64,000 bases of DNA from Liquidambar formosana (Eukaryota > Streptophyta > Magnoliopsida > Saxifragales > Altingiaceae): the NCBI GenBank assembly GCA_039720395.1, contig CM077826.1, positions 37,662,790 through 37,726,789 on the forward strand. Reading direction: 5' to 3'. Shown here piece after piece: positions 20,766 through 32,945 of the stretch. Position 1 is the stretch's first letter; each line of letters opens with the position of its first letter. Below the pieces are notes generated by a model. It was not told the origin of the DNA and ran no database searches. It worked only from the letters and a program-made list of their open reading frames with translations. The translations under genes were made by a program, and so were the position numbers.

Positions 20766-21463
20766 GTTATGATTCCTCCATTCCGCACGTGATGGTCCCT
20801 TTGTGGGGAAGTTGGGTAATTATTGGAATTAATGTAAACTGGACATGAGTCACATGCATTGGGCATTATGCATAATTGTTTTATGTTATGGATTATAACT
20901 TATTTTTGAAGTTATAATATACTTGGGGGAGTATATTTATGTTTTAAATGATATAATTGGGATTTTATTTATATTATTGCTTTAGTTTACTATGTTAAAT
21001 TGTACCTACTTAGTCGTCGGACTCATGCCTATTATTTTAAATGTTTTTTCAGATAATCCAGGGATTGGTTATGCTATCATAGGTGGAAGCATGCCTAATT
21101 GGAATTTGCCTATGTTAATTATTGATGTATTTTCGTGAGAAGAATATGTATTAATTCATCTTATTTGAGCCAATGGCCAATGTAATTGTAAATTTAATCG
21201 AGGTAGTAATTATTTATTGTTGTATGTACGTAGAATGCGATGCATGGGATGATACTACTTTCATAGATGACAGGAAATTTTTATGTATGGATTTTTGTAA
21301 CAGGTTTTATAATGGCAAGTCCTATTTATGGATGGGTCTTGCCGAAAAGTTTTAAAATGGTTCAGATTTTGACATGTGTCATCCACGTTTTATCAAGAGA
21401 TTTATTAAAATAAAGCTTATTTTATTACTATTGATCACGGCTTAATTATTTTGGGTCATGACA

Positions 21464-22271
21464 CTGATTCTCTTCTACTACTTGTAACTTTTGATTTTCT
21501 TCTACTTTTGCTTTAAAAAAAAAGTTACAGTTTTCTCAAACAAGGCCTTAATGTAGTTTAGAATTAGTCAAAAAGGGCTTCAATAGTTGTGAGTCTCTCC
21601 CTTTCAGTCTTCCCATTCCCACCTTTCTCTCTTTCCTCTCAAGCATCACACTTCTCTCTCTTATCTTAGCTATGTAGGTCTCTCTCTCTTCTCAAGCATC
21701 AGTTCTTTCTATCTTATCTTAGCTATGTAGGTCTCTCTCTCCTCTCAAGCGGTGGGAAGCCATGGTTGGGTTTCTTCGTATCAACCAACCCCCCTTTTTT
21801 ATTATGCTCACCACTGAAGAACAAACCTCAATTGAAAGAAACCCACCCAAATTTGCTTCTTAGTTTGAGATTTAAACCAACCCAGATTTGCTTCTTAGTC
21901 TGACCCTACAAATTTAGATCTACAAGTCCGTTTTCTTTAACTAAGGAGTTCACGTTGACCAAAGGTCTGTTTGCTTCACTACTATTAGATTTGGGTTTTT
22001 GTGGCTAACAGACTCTACCTTCCATTGAGATTAGGGTTTTTGGGTTTCATGTAGTCGAGCTTGCAGTTCGGACAATCGGTGTGGTCTTCTTCTCCTTCAT
22101 TATTAGCACTTAGAGCTTGTCAGGGAAAAAAAAAAAGGTTATTTACATAGATCTGGAAGGTTTTTGTAAAGTTTACTAGGTTTTTAAGTTTCTTGTAAAG
22201 TTCACTAAGTTTGTGTAAAATTAACTAGTTTTTTTTTGTAAAGTTAGCTAGGTTTTTGTAAAGTTAGCTAG
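21464..22271. other. CT-rich noncoding stretch with short duplications
   Basis: CT-rich sequence with a partial duplication (CTTATCTTAGCTATGTAGG, twice at about 21660-21735) and repeated GATTTGCTTCTTAGT. From about 22150 to 22480 there are several copies of GTAAAGTTAACTAGGTTTTT-like units. No ORF or RNA gene is recognised. It could be relic 5'-UTR or repeat sequence. Confidence 0.4.
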
Positions 22272-22428
22272 CGCTATGTTTGGATAAGGAATTTCTAGGT
22301 AGAATTTTCTTTTGAAGTGGAATTTGTAAAATTTTTATAAGGATTTTGTCCATCTCATTCTTATAAAAATTTTACAAATTCCATCTCAAAAGCAAAGTCC
22401 ACCTAAAAATTCCTTATCAAACATAGCG
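22272..22428. mobile_element. Foldback MITE, 157 bp
   Basis: Two arms of about 75 bp are inverted copies of each other: CGCTATGTTTGGATAAGGAA on the left and TTCCTTATCAAACATAGCG on the right, with near-complete pairing inwards (TTGTAAAATTTTTATAAG against CTTATAAAAATTTTACAA). The RNA would form one long hairpin. It sits inside the GTAAAGTTAGCTAG repeats; TAG and TGG flank the ends, so a 3-bp duplication is possible. The superfamily is not clear. Confidence 0.85.
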
Positions 22429-23247
22429 TGGTTTTTTTTTGTAAAGTTAACTAGGTTTTTCATAAAATTTAAATAACAAAAAAAGAGCTAATTTTTTTAA
22501 GTTAAAATCCAAAAAAGTAGTCTGGCTGGTCTTATTATTCTTCTTCATCTTTCTTCCTTTTTTTTATTTTTATTATTTATATATTATTATTTATTCCTAT
22601 GATGTTGGTTGGATCTAGCTAGTGTTTCTCACAAAAATTAAGTTATTTGATTAGGGCATGGTTGTGTCTTCCTCTTCTATGTAGAGGGAGAGTGAGTATG
22701 GGTTTGTTTATGGGTATAGAAAGAGAAGGTTGGAGTTGTCGAAAAAGGAGAGAAAGGAGACTAATGTTTTGGAAGTGGTTCTTACCTTCATTTTTCACAA
22801 AATCAACTCACTGTTTGGTTCTTCTTCTTCTTCTTCATCTTCCTTTTTTTTTCTTTTTTCTTTTTGGTCGCTATTGGTTGGATTAATCTTCATTTGCATG
22901 ATGCAGAGATCAGTAGCAAAATGGATGTGTTTTGGTTTGACTTTGAAATTGGCAATGGGTATTTAAATAAGATCTTTACAGGGGTTGATGTTTGTTTGAT
23001 GGTGTTATTATTATTATTATTTTTTATCCAAGATAAAAAAAAACTTTACTAAGAGAAACAAAATCATGGCCTATAGCTTAGATTAAAAAAAATAAAAAAA
23101 AAACAAAAAAAAAAACAGCTTCTCACTAAAGCCAAGGTACTTAGACCCCCATTCTTCATTAAAAGAAGCATTTAGAACATAAAATGACACATAATAGGTT
23201 GCTTAATTGCATGATCTAGGAACATAGAGAAAACCTATAATAACCCA

Positions 23248-23248
<1 letters not shown>
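22429..23248. other. Noncoding AT-rich region
   Basis: T-runs, TTCTTC and A-runs. The short open frames in it are low complexity and show no protein family. Confidence 0.5.

Positions 23249-23279
<31 letters not shown>
23249..23279. repeat. CA microsatellite
   Basis: About 14 uninterrupted CA units directly left of the Helitron-like terminus. Confidence 0.95.
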
Positions 23280-23282
<3 letters not shown>

Positions 23283-23286
23283 AGAA

Positions 23287-23315
23287 CTAGATACTACACA
23301 CGTGCGTTGCACGTG
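23287..23315 (-). mobile_element. Helitron 3' terminus
   Basis: Read on the minus strand, CACGTGCAACGCACGTG forms a 7-bp-stem hairpin with an AAC loop. About eight bases later comes CTAG followed by T, the standard Helitron 3' end (hairpin, short spacer, CTRR, insertion before T). The body would extend to higher coordinates. I could not find a TC 5' terminus, so only the end is annotated. Confidence 0.65.
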
Positions 23316-23864
23316 AACTTTTTCTTTAACAATAAATTAATTATATTTATAAAATTTATATACATGTTAATATTTTTTAAAAATAAATTATAATTTTATA
23401 TGAGTTCGAAAGTTAATCAAGTTATAGGAGTTAGCCTCACTCTTACACTAAAATTTAGAATCTTTTAATAATTAATTATTTGAATGAGTGCATATCACAT
23501 TTCTCTCAATAAGTTGTACTTCTATCCCCTTCTAATTTACGGCCACTCTGGTGAACAGCCTCCTTCGCACCATGTTCTCTCTTTTTCTCATTGTCAAAAT
23601 CACCTAATATGATGAACAGATCGAAATTGTCTACTCTCAGCTATACTCGGTGAACCACCACCAAGATTTGGTGATGATCTTTCGATTCCTCTAGGTTTTT
23701 TTTTTTTTGGATTCATCTATTTACTTGGTGGTATCAGTTGCATTGCCACTCACCTTGTGAGTTTTCTTTTCTTAAGACAATTTTCTCACTTTTTCTTAGT
23801 TTTTACAAGACTAAAGTTTTTCATAGTGTCATTGTCTATATATATATATATCTAAAGAGAGAGA

Positions 23865-24260
23865 AGGAGTCCCCTTCTTATGAGATTCACCTAACCTAAC
23901 TTTGCATTAGGTCACTCTTCAAAACTATACATGTGATTCATATTTTACAAAATCAACTGTTGGATTAGATAACCTTATCATGTAGGTGATGCATACCAAA
24001 AATCAAGTTTATCCAAGATTGATTGCTATTCGATCCATAAATTACATTTTTTAATCAATGACAATCACTAATTTTGGACATTTATGAATGAAGTAGTTTT
24101 TAATCTCGGATTAACTTGATTTTTGGTATACATAACCTTTACATGAAGTAGATCTAATCCAATGGTTGATTTTGAAAAAATAAAAATTAGAGATAGAGTT
24201 TTGGAAGGTGTGACTAACATAAAGTTAGGTTAGGTTAACCTCATAAGAAAGGGACTCTAT
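23865..24260. mobile_element. Foldback MITE, about 395 bp
   Basis: The left end AGGAGTCCCCTTCTTATGAG and the right end CTCATAAGAAAGGGACTCT are inverted copies, and the similarity continues inwards (CACCTAACCTAACTT against AAGTTAGGTTAGGTTAACC; ACCAAAAATCAAGTT against AACTTGATTTTTGGT). It is flanked on both sides by TATATA runs, so the duplicated target may be TA-rich but cannot be delimited. Confidence 0.8.
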
Positions 24261-25398
24261 ATATATATATATATATTTTGTTCAGGTAGAGATTTTTTTT
24301 GTTCAGGTAGAGATCGAAAAGAAAGTGGATAGATCGAAAAGAGACTCTAATGAATTATGATGGCAAGTGGCATGAGAAGGGGATCTGGATCCTCTGCCAT
24401 ATGGAGGATCTTGCTATACATTTAACAATAAGACACCATGTTGCAAAGAGAGTGATTTGATGGACCAAATCATGTTCACTTTTCCTCTTTCTTTTATTTA
24501 TTTATTTATTTTTATTTATTTATATATAACCCATAAAACAACATCGTTTTTTAGGTTCTACAACTCCAATATCCTCAACTAGGTCCCTTTATCCGACCTA
24601 TGCTTCGGCGAAGAACTCAATTTGTTCATCCCAACCAACCATCACAGGAAAATGAAAAAAACGGTGGTGAGAGACGAATTCATCAATAAAGGGAAAAAAA
24701 AATATGATGGTAGAAAGTGAGAGAAACCCAAATCTCATCCACCATACGATGGGCTTCACCACCATTGCCCCACAAAGAAGACGATTAAAGGTTTGGATGG
24801 ATCTGGTGGCCAAGAAGAATAAAAAAGGTTGAATAATTTAGGCTAGGGCATGAGATTGAGAACCTACAAGCATCAAACCCATCTATCTTTTATTACCCCC
24901 ATGTCTTTCGGTGCAAGAGTGATAACTCCCTCATGTTATCAACCATAGCAGAAGCTTGGTTCTTCTTCAATAGCCAATTTTTAATGCATTCCACATGGTA
25001 ATCGTGGCCACTACATCACATGGAGTTTCAAAATCGATGAGGGGTGGTATATAATAGCGAGGCGGCAAGTTGAGATGGAGAATTTAAGCAAGATGTCGTT
25101 AGTGATGGTGCCGATGTATTGTGCGGACAGAGATTAGGAGACAAGATGTTGGGGTTGGAAGAATGAGAGAAACTATGGGCTACTCCCCAAAAATGCCCAA
25201 ACGGACAGAAGTTGGGGTCAGAGCAAAACGAGATTGTTTAGTGAGTTATTGAGTTGTGTCCATTAATCAAATTGAATTTTAATGTGACTTAAAGCATAGC
25301 GCTCCTGCTAAAGGGTATTATTGATTGGTTTAATTAAAACAGATTTCATAAAAAATAAATTTTTTGCCCTTGAATAAATCAAATGACTTTTTTGCCTA
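24261..25398. other. Unassigned noncoding region
   Basis: A short GTTCAGGTAGAGAT duplication lies at about 24290-24316. The rest, including 24540-25260, shows no recognisable coding or repeat structure. It may include the body of the Helitron whose end is at 23287. Confidence 0.4.
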
Positions 25399-25739
25399 TG
25401 TAACGACCTGAAGTGGGGGCCATTAGTTAGGTAGTAAGAAAATCAATTTTAAACCAATCTCGGTGGATATTTAATAAAAAAAATTTTATTTTAAAATTTT
25501 TTTTGGAAAATCTGTCATGGTCCTCTCTGTAAATAGGACATACCAAGTGTAGACACCCAAATTTTGCTGGGCCGCCTCCGAACAAAACCGATTAACCCAT
25601 CAACAATGCAATTAGGTCGGACACGCTCCGCACCTAACTTTACTCACCTTGTCCTACCCACTAGGATAAAGCCTTTCCACAATTCTACCCTCGGCATCTA
25701 AAGCCCAAGAGCCAGCAATGGGCGCGATACCTAAGAACC

Positions 25740-26870
25740 CCGAATTGAACTCCTAAATCAGTACTAGGTGGTTCAATCTCCAACGATCTTTGATCTAACG
25801 GTCAATCCAACCGTAGGATCTTCAATTCAACATCCCTAGAGCGGTCTAGGACCATTTGATTGGGAATCAGAAGGCACAAGCCCTCCGATCCCCAATTTCC
25901 CCCCAAATTGAACCCCTAATTCAACACTAGGTGGTTCAATCTTCAACAATCTTTGATCCAACGGCCAATTCAATCGTAAGATCTTCAATTAAATATCCCT
26001 AGAGTGGTCTAGGACCATTCGATTGGGAATCAGAAGGAACGAGCCCTCCGATCCCCAATGTCCCCCCAAATTGAACCCCTAATTCAACACCAGGTGGTTC
26101 AATCTTCAACAATCTTTGATCCAACGGCTAATTCAATCGTAGGATCTTCAATTCAATATCCCTAGAGCGGTCTAGGACCATTCGATTGGGAATCAGAAGG
26201 CACGAGCCCTCCGATCCCCAATTTCCCCTAAATTAAACCCCTATATTGGTACTAGGTGGTTCAATCTCCAATAATCTTTGATCCGACGGTCAATCCAACA
26301 GTAGGATCTTCAATTCAACATCCCTAGAGCTATCTAGGACCATTTAATTGAGAATCAGAAGGCACAAGCCCTCCGATCCCCAATTTCCCCCAAATCGAAC
26401 CCCTAAATCATTACTAGGTGGTTCAATCTCCAACAATCTTTGATCTGACCGTCAATCCAATTGTAGGATCTTCAATTCAACATCCCTAGAGCAGTTTAGG
26501 ACCATTTGATTGAGAATCAGAGGGCACGAGCCCTCCGATACCCAATTCACCCCTAATCGAATCCCTAATCCAGCACTAGGTGGTTCAATTCCTAACAATC
26601 TTCGATCCGATGGTCAATTCAAACGTAGGATCTTCAATTCAACATCCCTAGAGCGGTCAAGGACCATTTGATTGGGAATCAGAAGGCACGAGCCCTTTGA
26701 TCCCTAAATCACCCAAAACCGAACCCCTAATGCAACTTTAGGTGGTTCAATTCCTCACAATTTCTCATCCAATGGTCAAACCGACCGTTGGATCTTCAAT
26801 TCAACCCTTCAAGATCAATACAAGACCATTTGATCAAAGATCAGGTCTCATTCGGCTCATGATTAACAAA
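25740..26870. repeat. Tandem array, ~162-bp unit, about seven copies
   Basis: The marker AGGTGGTTCAAT recurs at about 25765, 25928, 26092, 26254, 26415, 26578 and 26740, giving periods of 161-164 bp. Each unit also has GGATCTTCAATTCAACATCC and a CCATTTGATTGGGAATCAGA-like block. Units diverge by a modest amount. The unit length is in the range of plant satellites, so the LTR could seed or derive from a satellite. Confidence 0.9.
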
Positions 26871-27188
26871 ACCCTAATTGCAGAGCCCTATGAGCATCCT
26901 GCTCGCATCCTAGCCATTTAATCCCATCCTAGAGAGTGCACACTCCACTTTTTGGTCCCAAACCAAGTTTGGGGACCCAAAGTTTCAATCCCCATTCAAG
27001 ATCAACGATCGAATTTTAGCCGATCATCGATCGAACGCGATCACCCGATCGAACGGCCCCACAGTAGGGCGGACCACCACCCTAGGCCCACCACAGTGGC
27101 CCCACAGCTTTTAGAAGGGCACACTGCCCGAAAAACACAAGTTCCCATGTGTGATGATGAGAAATCATCATAAATGTGGGATAACTGT

Positions 27189-27337
27189 GCCTACGCTGGC
27201 CAAACTAGCGTAGAAGATCTTGCTTTCGGCTTTGCTGAATCCTACAGCCTCCTGCAGCCGAAATCCAACTGCTTGGATGGGACTGTTTTCCATACTGGCC
27301 AGGCCAGCATGGGCCACGGCTGCCATGCCAGCGTGGA
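27189..27337. promoter_or_regulatory. Palindromic modules upstream of LTR TATA box
   Basis: Three imperfect palindromes of 21-23 bp: one with arms CTACGCT and AGCGTAG near 27191, one around CTGGCCAGGCCAG near 27293, and one with arms CCACG and CGTGG near 27315. TATAAATA follows at 27491. Helical phasing is less clear than in the other arrays (the last two are 22 bp apart). Confidence 0.6.
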
Positions 27338-30300
27338 TACTCAGTTTACCCTTTTGCCACTCTTGGACCATCTTGCCCTCATCAAATGGAGTAATTCCTT
27401 TAGCAAATAAAGCCTAAAAGCCCTCCACGTCCTATGTGACCAAAATGCCCCTCCAAATGTCCATTTTACCCCTAAAAGTCCAAATTTTCCTATAAATAGC
27501 CCCCATTTTTATGTATTAAGGGCCAATTTCCAAAACCCCTAATCCCTAGCCTTATTCCATCTTTCCCACACTCAATTAGGAAGCCCTAATCCATTTCATC
27601 CCCACACTAACCCATGCACTAATCATTCCATCAAAAGAAAACCATCCTAAACACTAATCCATCCAACCCAAAATCCAATCCAATCCAATTCCACCCACCA
27701 CAAAAAGGAATCTACCACACATCCTCTCAAGAACCCTTTCACACATATTTGGGGGCTGTTCTTGAAGGAAAAGCCAAGGCTTGAAACATCCAAGTCCCCT
27801 TTGGATAGCATAAGAGAGACAAATTCTGCTGCAGTTTTACTACAGAAGGACTGTCAATTTCGTATCTGTTGAGTGGCAACTTCACTTCTGCTGACTGGTA
27901 ACTCCACTGTTACCCCACTTTCCTTCCCTATTTCACTCCATTACTTTCCAAGCACACTTGGAATCATCAAAGGAGCACCTCAAAGAAGATTTTTAAGCCT
28001 AGGAGAGGAGCACTCAAGCCTAACTTGGTCAAAGCTAAGGTGAAATCACCTACACTAGGTGAGCTTCTTTCTTTTTAAATTCATTCCTAAGCTTTTTTAG
28101 TTTAATTTCCTATTAAGCTTACCATATTTCTTGCAACCTCAATATGTGATTGTCACCCTCCCTACTTTAGCCCGAGTAAGTACCTGGGTCTCCTAACACG
28201 TGTCGTGGAGGGATCAATCCTTGTATGGTGGGTTAAAAGCAAGAAAACCCTAAACCACCAAATGCTTGCAAACCATTCCAATAGGCTGCTAGCACCCATT
28301 TTTCATTTTCTTTCATTGCATGTGATCTTGCATATATGATGTGTGAAATGGAAATTCAAGCATGTCCAAAGGTTGAGAGGATGTTTAAACAAAATCAAAT
28401 TTGGCAAGGTTAGGTTCATGTATGCATGCATATTGTTTACACTAACCTCTTCTTGTTTCCTTGAGCTACGGCCCCTACACGCTCATGATATGAGGCGCAG
28501 TAGGCCTCCTTTCTTCTTTCTTTTACTTTCGAGGTTGAATCCTCCGGGTTGTGGTTGTTGCGACTCTTACCCCTAAAAATTCTAACTATTTACTACTGAG
28601 GTTGAATCCTCCGGGTTGTGGTCGTTGCGACCTTTTGCCCCAATACTTGAGCACTTTTCATTTTGTGGTCCCTTGACCCTTTTTATTTTATGTACATATA
28701 CTTGTGCTTTTCAAAGCAATAAACATCGCATTCATGAATTCCAAGCCTTGCCAAGGTCGATTATGCTTATAAATCTTTTGACATTTTCGATGTGTTTATC
28801 TTGATATTTCAATTCTATTCCCATGTGAATAAGATACAACTAATGCCTTGAGATAATCTATCATGCTATGGATAGCGAGTTCACAGCATCATATGCTTAA
28901 AAACTCATCCATAGCATAATAGCTTATCACCATCAAATGGACTTGATCAATCGACTTGCCAGATTCCAATTAATCACCCATCTCGAGTTCAGGAACTCTT
29001 GCGTGTCCCTATGTCACGCAGTAAAATCTCAATCTTTAGGAGATTTAGTTAATCACACTTTTATTCAATTAATTCAAGTGCGCACTAAGTTTGGATGAAA
29101 TCCCTCCCCAAAACCATCTTTAGGCTCCAAGAGCTCTAAGTACTTATTCAAAAGGTCTTTTAAAGTTGAAAGTGATTCTTTACATCTCAAATCCTTGCTG
29201 AAAGATTCATACCTGCATGGGGACCATCTCCCCGCCAATCGTTTTTAACAACATTACCATCTTTATCAAATAAAGATTTTGATTAAAAAGAGTTTCTCGC
29301 CAAAAAGCAAACTACTAACACTCGCATCCCTTTTTAATTGACGAGTTCATTCCAAAATGACTCAAATAATTCTTTTCATTAAAAAGGCACGTGCTCTCTT
29401 TCTACAAACTTGATCCTAGTTAAATCAATTTTCCAAAACCATGATTCCACGCAGGATCCCCTTTCCTAGTTTGGATAGAAGGCCACAAAGTTTCACTTTC
29501 ACTTTGCTTTCTTTACACTTCAAAAGTGTTCTCTTCTCAATTAAATACGCTTTATTCCTTCAAAAAGAATCTCTGCCTTCAAAAGGCAATCTCTACCCTT
29601 CAAAAGGGAACATCCTTTTTATTTTAATGGCTTTCAAAAAGCATCCGTTTCTTTACCCATTCCTTGACTTCAAAAGTCTCGAGCTTTCTATCCCAAAAAG
29701 GTTTGCACTTAGCATTAATTCTTTAAAAATGGACTCATATCATTTCCATTTCCATCCTTTCATAAAGGATTGATTTTTACCGCTGCAAGATAGGGATGCT
29801 TTAGAGTTAATCAATTTGACTTAAGATACCCAAGAGAAGGAAGGCGAATTTGTGGTCCTTTCAAACAAATTTCATTCACAACCTTAAGGCATACTCTTTT
29901 AAAACCAACACTTTCAAAAAAGATCTTGTTCTAATGCCTTTAAGGATTTCTTTTCAAACGACAAATTCAACACCCTTCAAAAGGGTAATCTATGTCAAAT
30001 TATTCGTATAGGAAATTAACAATATCAAATGGGATTTTAATCAAAAAGCATCGTTGAAATCGGGAACCGTTGGATTCCAACGGGCGATGTGGGGTGCCTC
30101 ATACCTTCCCCACTCGTAACCAAACCCCCTTTCCCACAATCTTTAGTCTCACAGACCACTAGGAGTCAATCAATTTCCAAATGGGCCGCAAATGGACCCA
30201 TTTGATGATAAGACCTCAGATGGACTTATTTTTGGGATCTCAGATGACCCCACTTTCTAATCAACCATAGGATGCCCAGTCACATCCTCAAACCCCCTGA

Positions 30301-32242
30301 TTGGTGGCGACTCCATAGCCTTGATAATTCTAGATGTGCTCGCATGCCTAGGATAGTCAACGCGCCCTTGAAATGAACTCAACACACACCTACCAGAAAA
30401 CGGACGCCCCGGGGTCGTCCCAAAAACGTTAGGAAGGTAAGACATCCTATCCTCCTTTTTGGGGTAGCAACACCAAGTTATTGACGATTCAAAACCTGTG
30501 AATAACACATTTATAATTATTTCCAATTCATCCACACAATATCCCAAAATAAATAAAATTACAGGCTGTATCGTAGTCACATGGGTCTCATCCACATCCT
30601 CAGAATGAATGTATGCATACTGATGCGCTTCCCAACCCTAGGTCAAATGAAACCGTGAAAAATATGACCTACAAGAAAAACTGTAGGGGTATGAGCTACA
30701 TGCTCAGTAGGAAAACATTTCTCAAAATAACCCAAGGTTTTAAAAACCATAGTTTATCTATTTTTCAAAGAGACTTGCAAAACCATTGATTTGCTTGCAA
30801 TATAAATTTCAGTAAATAAAACTGATACAGATATAATGAAATAACTACGAAAGTTAAATCATTTAATACCAACACCCTTTTTTCCTTTTTAAAAAAGGTA
30901 AGAAATAACTCAATTTATTTGTTATTAAAATCATCATTTCTGATCTCATATCACGACCTCATAAGCCAAATAATTATCATCCGTTATATCTGGCAATCCA
31001 TAACATCAGTCTTTCAAACTGATAAATCCTCCCTAGGTCATGTGGGGCTCTCGCGCATGAAAAATAAGGGGAAACACTATAGATCCTACTTGGTTTAGAA
31101 AGTAACCCCATCATGAGGAAACACTATGATCCTACTTGGACCAGAAAGTAACCTCGTATTCGGGCACGTAGCCCAAGACTAAAGGATAGGAAGACACGCA
31201 AGACGTCCCGTTCCTTTGGGACCGCAGTAATCCTCTCTCCAGTAGCTTTCATCACCATATCCATATCATCATAACTTTCTTTTCGTTTATTAATTTCATA
31301 ATTCCCACATAAACCGCAAAATTATATATAAATTTTTCAAAAACCACATAATAGGTTTGTTCTTTGAAAACCATACGAAACAACTCCATAAATCATGGTA
31401 ATCATTTCCCAACCATTTTTCAAAGTAACGGTTCCAAAAACATTTATATAAAAGTGACCCCCAATATTTCGACCATATAAAACTAGTCCAATCGGTTTTA
31501 AAACCAACCCATTTAAACCCTTAAACATATAAGAGTTCATAAATAACAAGAATATAACAAAAAGGGGTATGTAAATCAACCTTAGGTTTCCCACAATTTG
31601 TAAAACTTAGCAAATATATAACCCATGCATGATATTTATGCAAAAACTACCAAATACATGTAAATCTACATGATTTATACCCAAACCCCCATGCATCAAG
31701 GGTTTAAAATGAGAAAATGTCCCTTATCTCAATGATGAGTGATGAAAATGCAAAACCACTGCCATAGACATGTAGATCAGGCCTAGGATGCATATGAAAA
31801 CTTCCCAAAGCAAACCCTAGCTTCCAAATGCCATGGTTGATGAAGAGAATGGAGATTCCAACTCCAAAATGCAACCAAACCTCACAAATCGCATGAATAA
31901 ACACAAGATATAAGGATATGTAAACTAAAACCCAATAGAAATGCAAACCCTAGCCTTATACATGAGAATTTACCTTTCAAATCTAAAATAGAGGTAAACC
32001 ATGAGTGAATCCAAGCTATAAATGTTGAAATCCAAGCCCCTATGCATGAAATCCAAGCAAAAGTAGAGAGGGAAACTCTTTCTCTCTCGTCTGAACACCC
32101 AAGAGCTCTTCCTCACACACACACTCTCTCTCTCACTCTAAAATGCCTAAAAATAGGGGTTACAAGTTGGGGTTGTAGGGTTATATAACCTCAAAGGGGC
32201 ACATGCGTCATTTCAGCACAAGTAAGCCTTCAGACCAATTCC

Positions 32243-32359
32243 GTCGACTCATATAGCAATTCAGTCGACTGAATTGAGAATTCAGTTGACTAAAAATCCC
32301 AGAATTGGAACTCTTCAGCTTCTGTGTAAATCAGTCGACTGAATCACAGTTTAGTTTAC
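32243..32359. promoter_or_regulatory. Phased CAGTCGACTG array in minus-strand LTR
   Basis: GTCGAC cores (two are GTTGAC and GTTTAC) start at 32243, 32264, 32285, 32334 and 32354; gaps are 21, 21, 49 and 20 bp. The TATA-like GGTTATATAACC is 50 bp away on the transcriptional downstream side. The flanks here are TTCAG/CTGAA, whereas the sister LTR at 19390 uses TGTAG/CTACA around the same GTCGAC. Confidence 0.8.
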
Positions 32360-32945
32360 TGAATCAGACAAAATACAATCTTCAGTCTTATTTTCATTCA
32401 AAACATTTAAGTAATCTTAAAAGAATGGAGAAGATTACTTTAAGTTATTTAATGAAAATAAGCAAATAACCCCCCATTTGAATCCAAATAAAATATCAGA
32501 AAGATTAAATTCCAAATATATCAAAATCTCATTTCCAAATTTTAGTACAAAATCCGTCTCCCAACAGATTTTTCTAAAACAAACATATGAGGAACCCAAT
32601 CCAAACATACTAATAAAATCCCATAAAATCACAGAAGTCTTATAATATTATAAATTTCTATTACCACAAAAAATTATCTTTAAAAACAAAGATTTACGAA
32701 AATTCATTTTCCTCCCACACTTAGCCAAATTCCAGTAGTCTAAACCCTTAAGTTGCAAATAAGGCTAAACGCACACTTAAGATACTTGATGCATAAAAAC
32801 TAGCATTAAATAAAAAATAACATCATATTATTATATACATGGATTACCCATACATGAGGTTATCCAACAAATCAAGGGATTGATTATGTTAATCACACAT
32901 TAAACCGTAATAATCCCTATTAAGAAAACAAGTCCTCACAGCCCA

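Larger units (their letters stand above)
18840..21463 (+). repeat. Solo LTR, 2.62 kb, probably Ty3/gypsy
   Basis: Starts TGTAACACCCG and ends GGGTCATGACA, 2624 bp, with no coding sequence or PBS after it. The same family, inverted, lies at 25399-32940 (2612 bp after removal of a nested insertion). It contains the TGTAGTCGACTACA array at 19390-19528, a TATA-like TTATATATA at 19593 and degenerate GGCTACTG/GTCCCAGGTA repeats at 20570-20760. The target duplication is uncertain: CTGAT follows the right end and also occurs at 18831-18835, but four bases (ATAT) separate it from the LTR start. Confidence 0.75.
25548..30472 (+). repeat. Nested solo LTR, 4.9 kb, Tat-like, 5-bp TSD
   Basis: Starts TGTAGACACCCAAATTTTGC and ends GGGGTAGCAACA, with perfect 5-bp duplications CCAAG at 25543-25547 and 30473-30477. 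At 4925 bp it is as long as Ogre-type LTRs. It contains a 162-bp tandem array (25740-26870), palindromic modules (27189-27337), TATAAATA at 27491-27498, a 67-bp duplication of GAGGTTGAATCCTCCGGG (28531 and 28598), and the PBS-like TGGCGACTCC at 30306-30315. Short open frames inside, for example 29441-29773, have no recognisable product. Confidence 0.88.
25399..32940 (-). repeat. Solo LTR (minus strand) split by a nested LTR
   Basis: Read on the minus strand it starts at 32940 with TGTGAGGACTTG and ends at 25399 with GGTCGTTACA. Removing the nested LTR (25548-30472) and one copy of its duplication leaves 2612 bp, nearly the same as the related solo LTR at 18840-21463, and the end sequences align. 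Near-identical 5-bp flanks GCCTA (25394-25398) and GCCCA (32941-32945) are the probable target duplication. It carries a GTCGAC array (32243-32359) and the TATA-like GGTTATATAACC at 32179-32190. Confidence 0.8.

Noticed and set aside
18831..21468. CTGAT as the target duplication of the 18840 solo LTR
   Set aside because: Not rejected outright, but four extra bases (ATAT) separate the left copy from the LTR start, so it is recorded only as possible.
21590..23040. Host gene with CT-rich 5' UTR
   Set aside because: CT-rich and ATG-containing, but no open frame with protein-like composition and no convincing exon structure.
24598..24813. 71-aa minus-strand ORF as a gene
   Set aside because: No recognisable domain and no promoter or homology pattern; likely chance.
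29441..29773. 110-aa plus-strand ORF
   Set aside because: It lies inside a solo LTR, has low-complexity composition and no protein family pattern.
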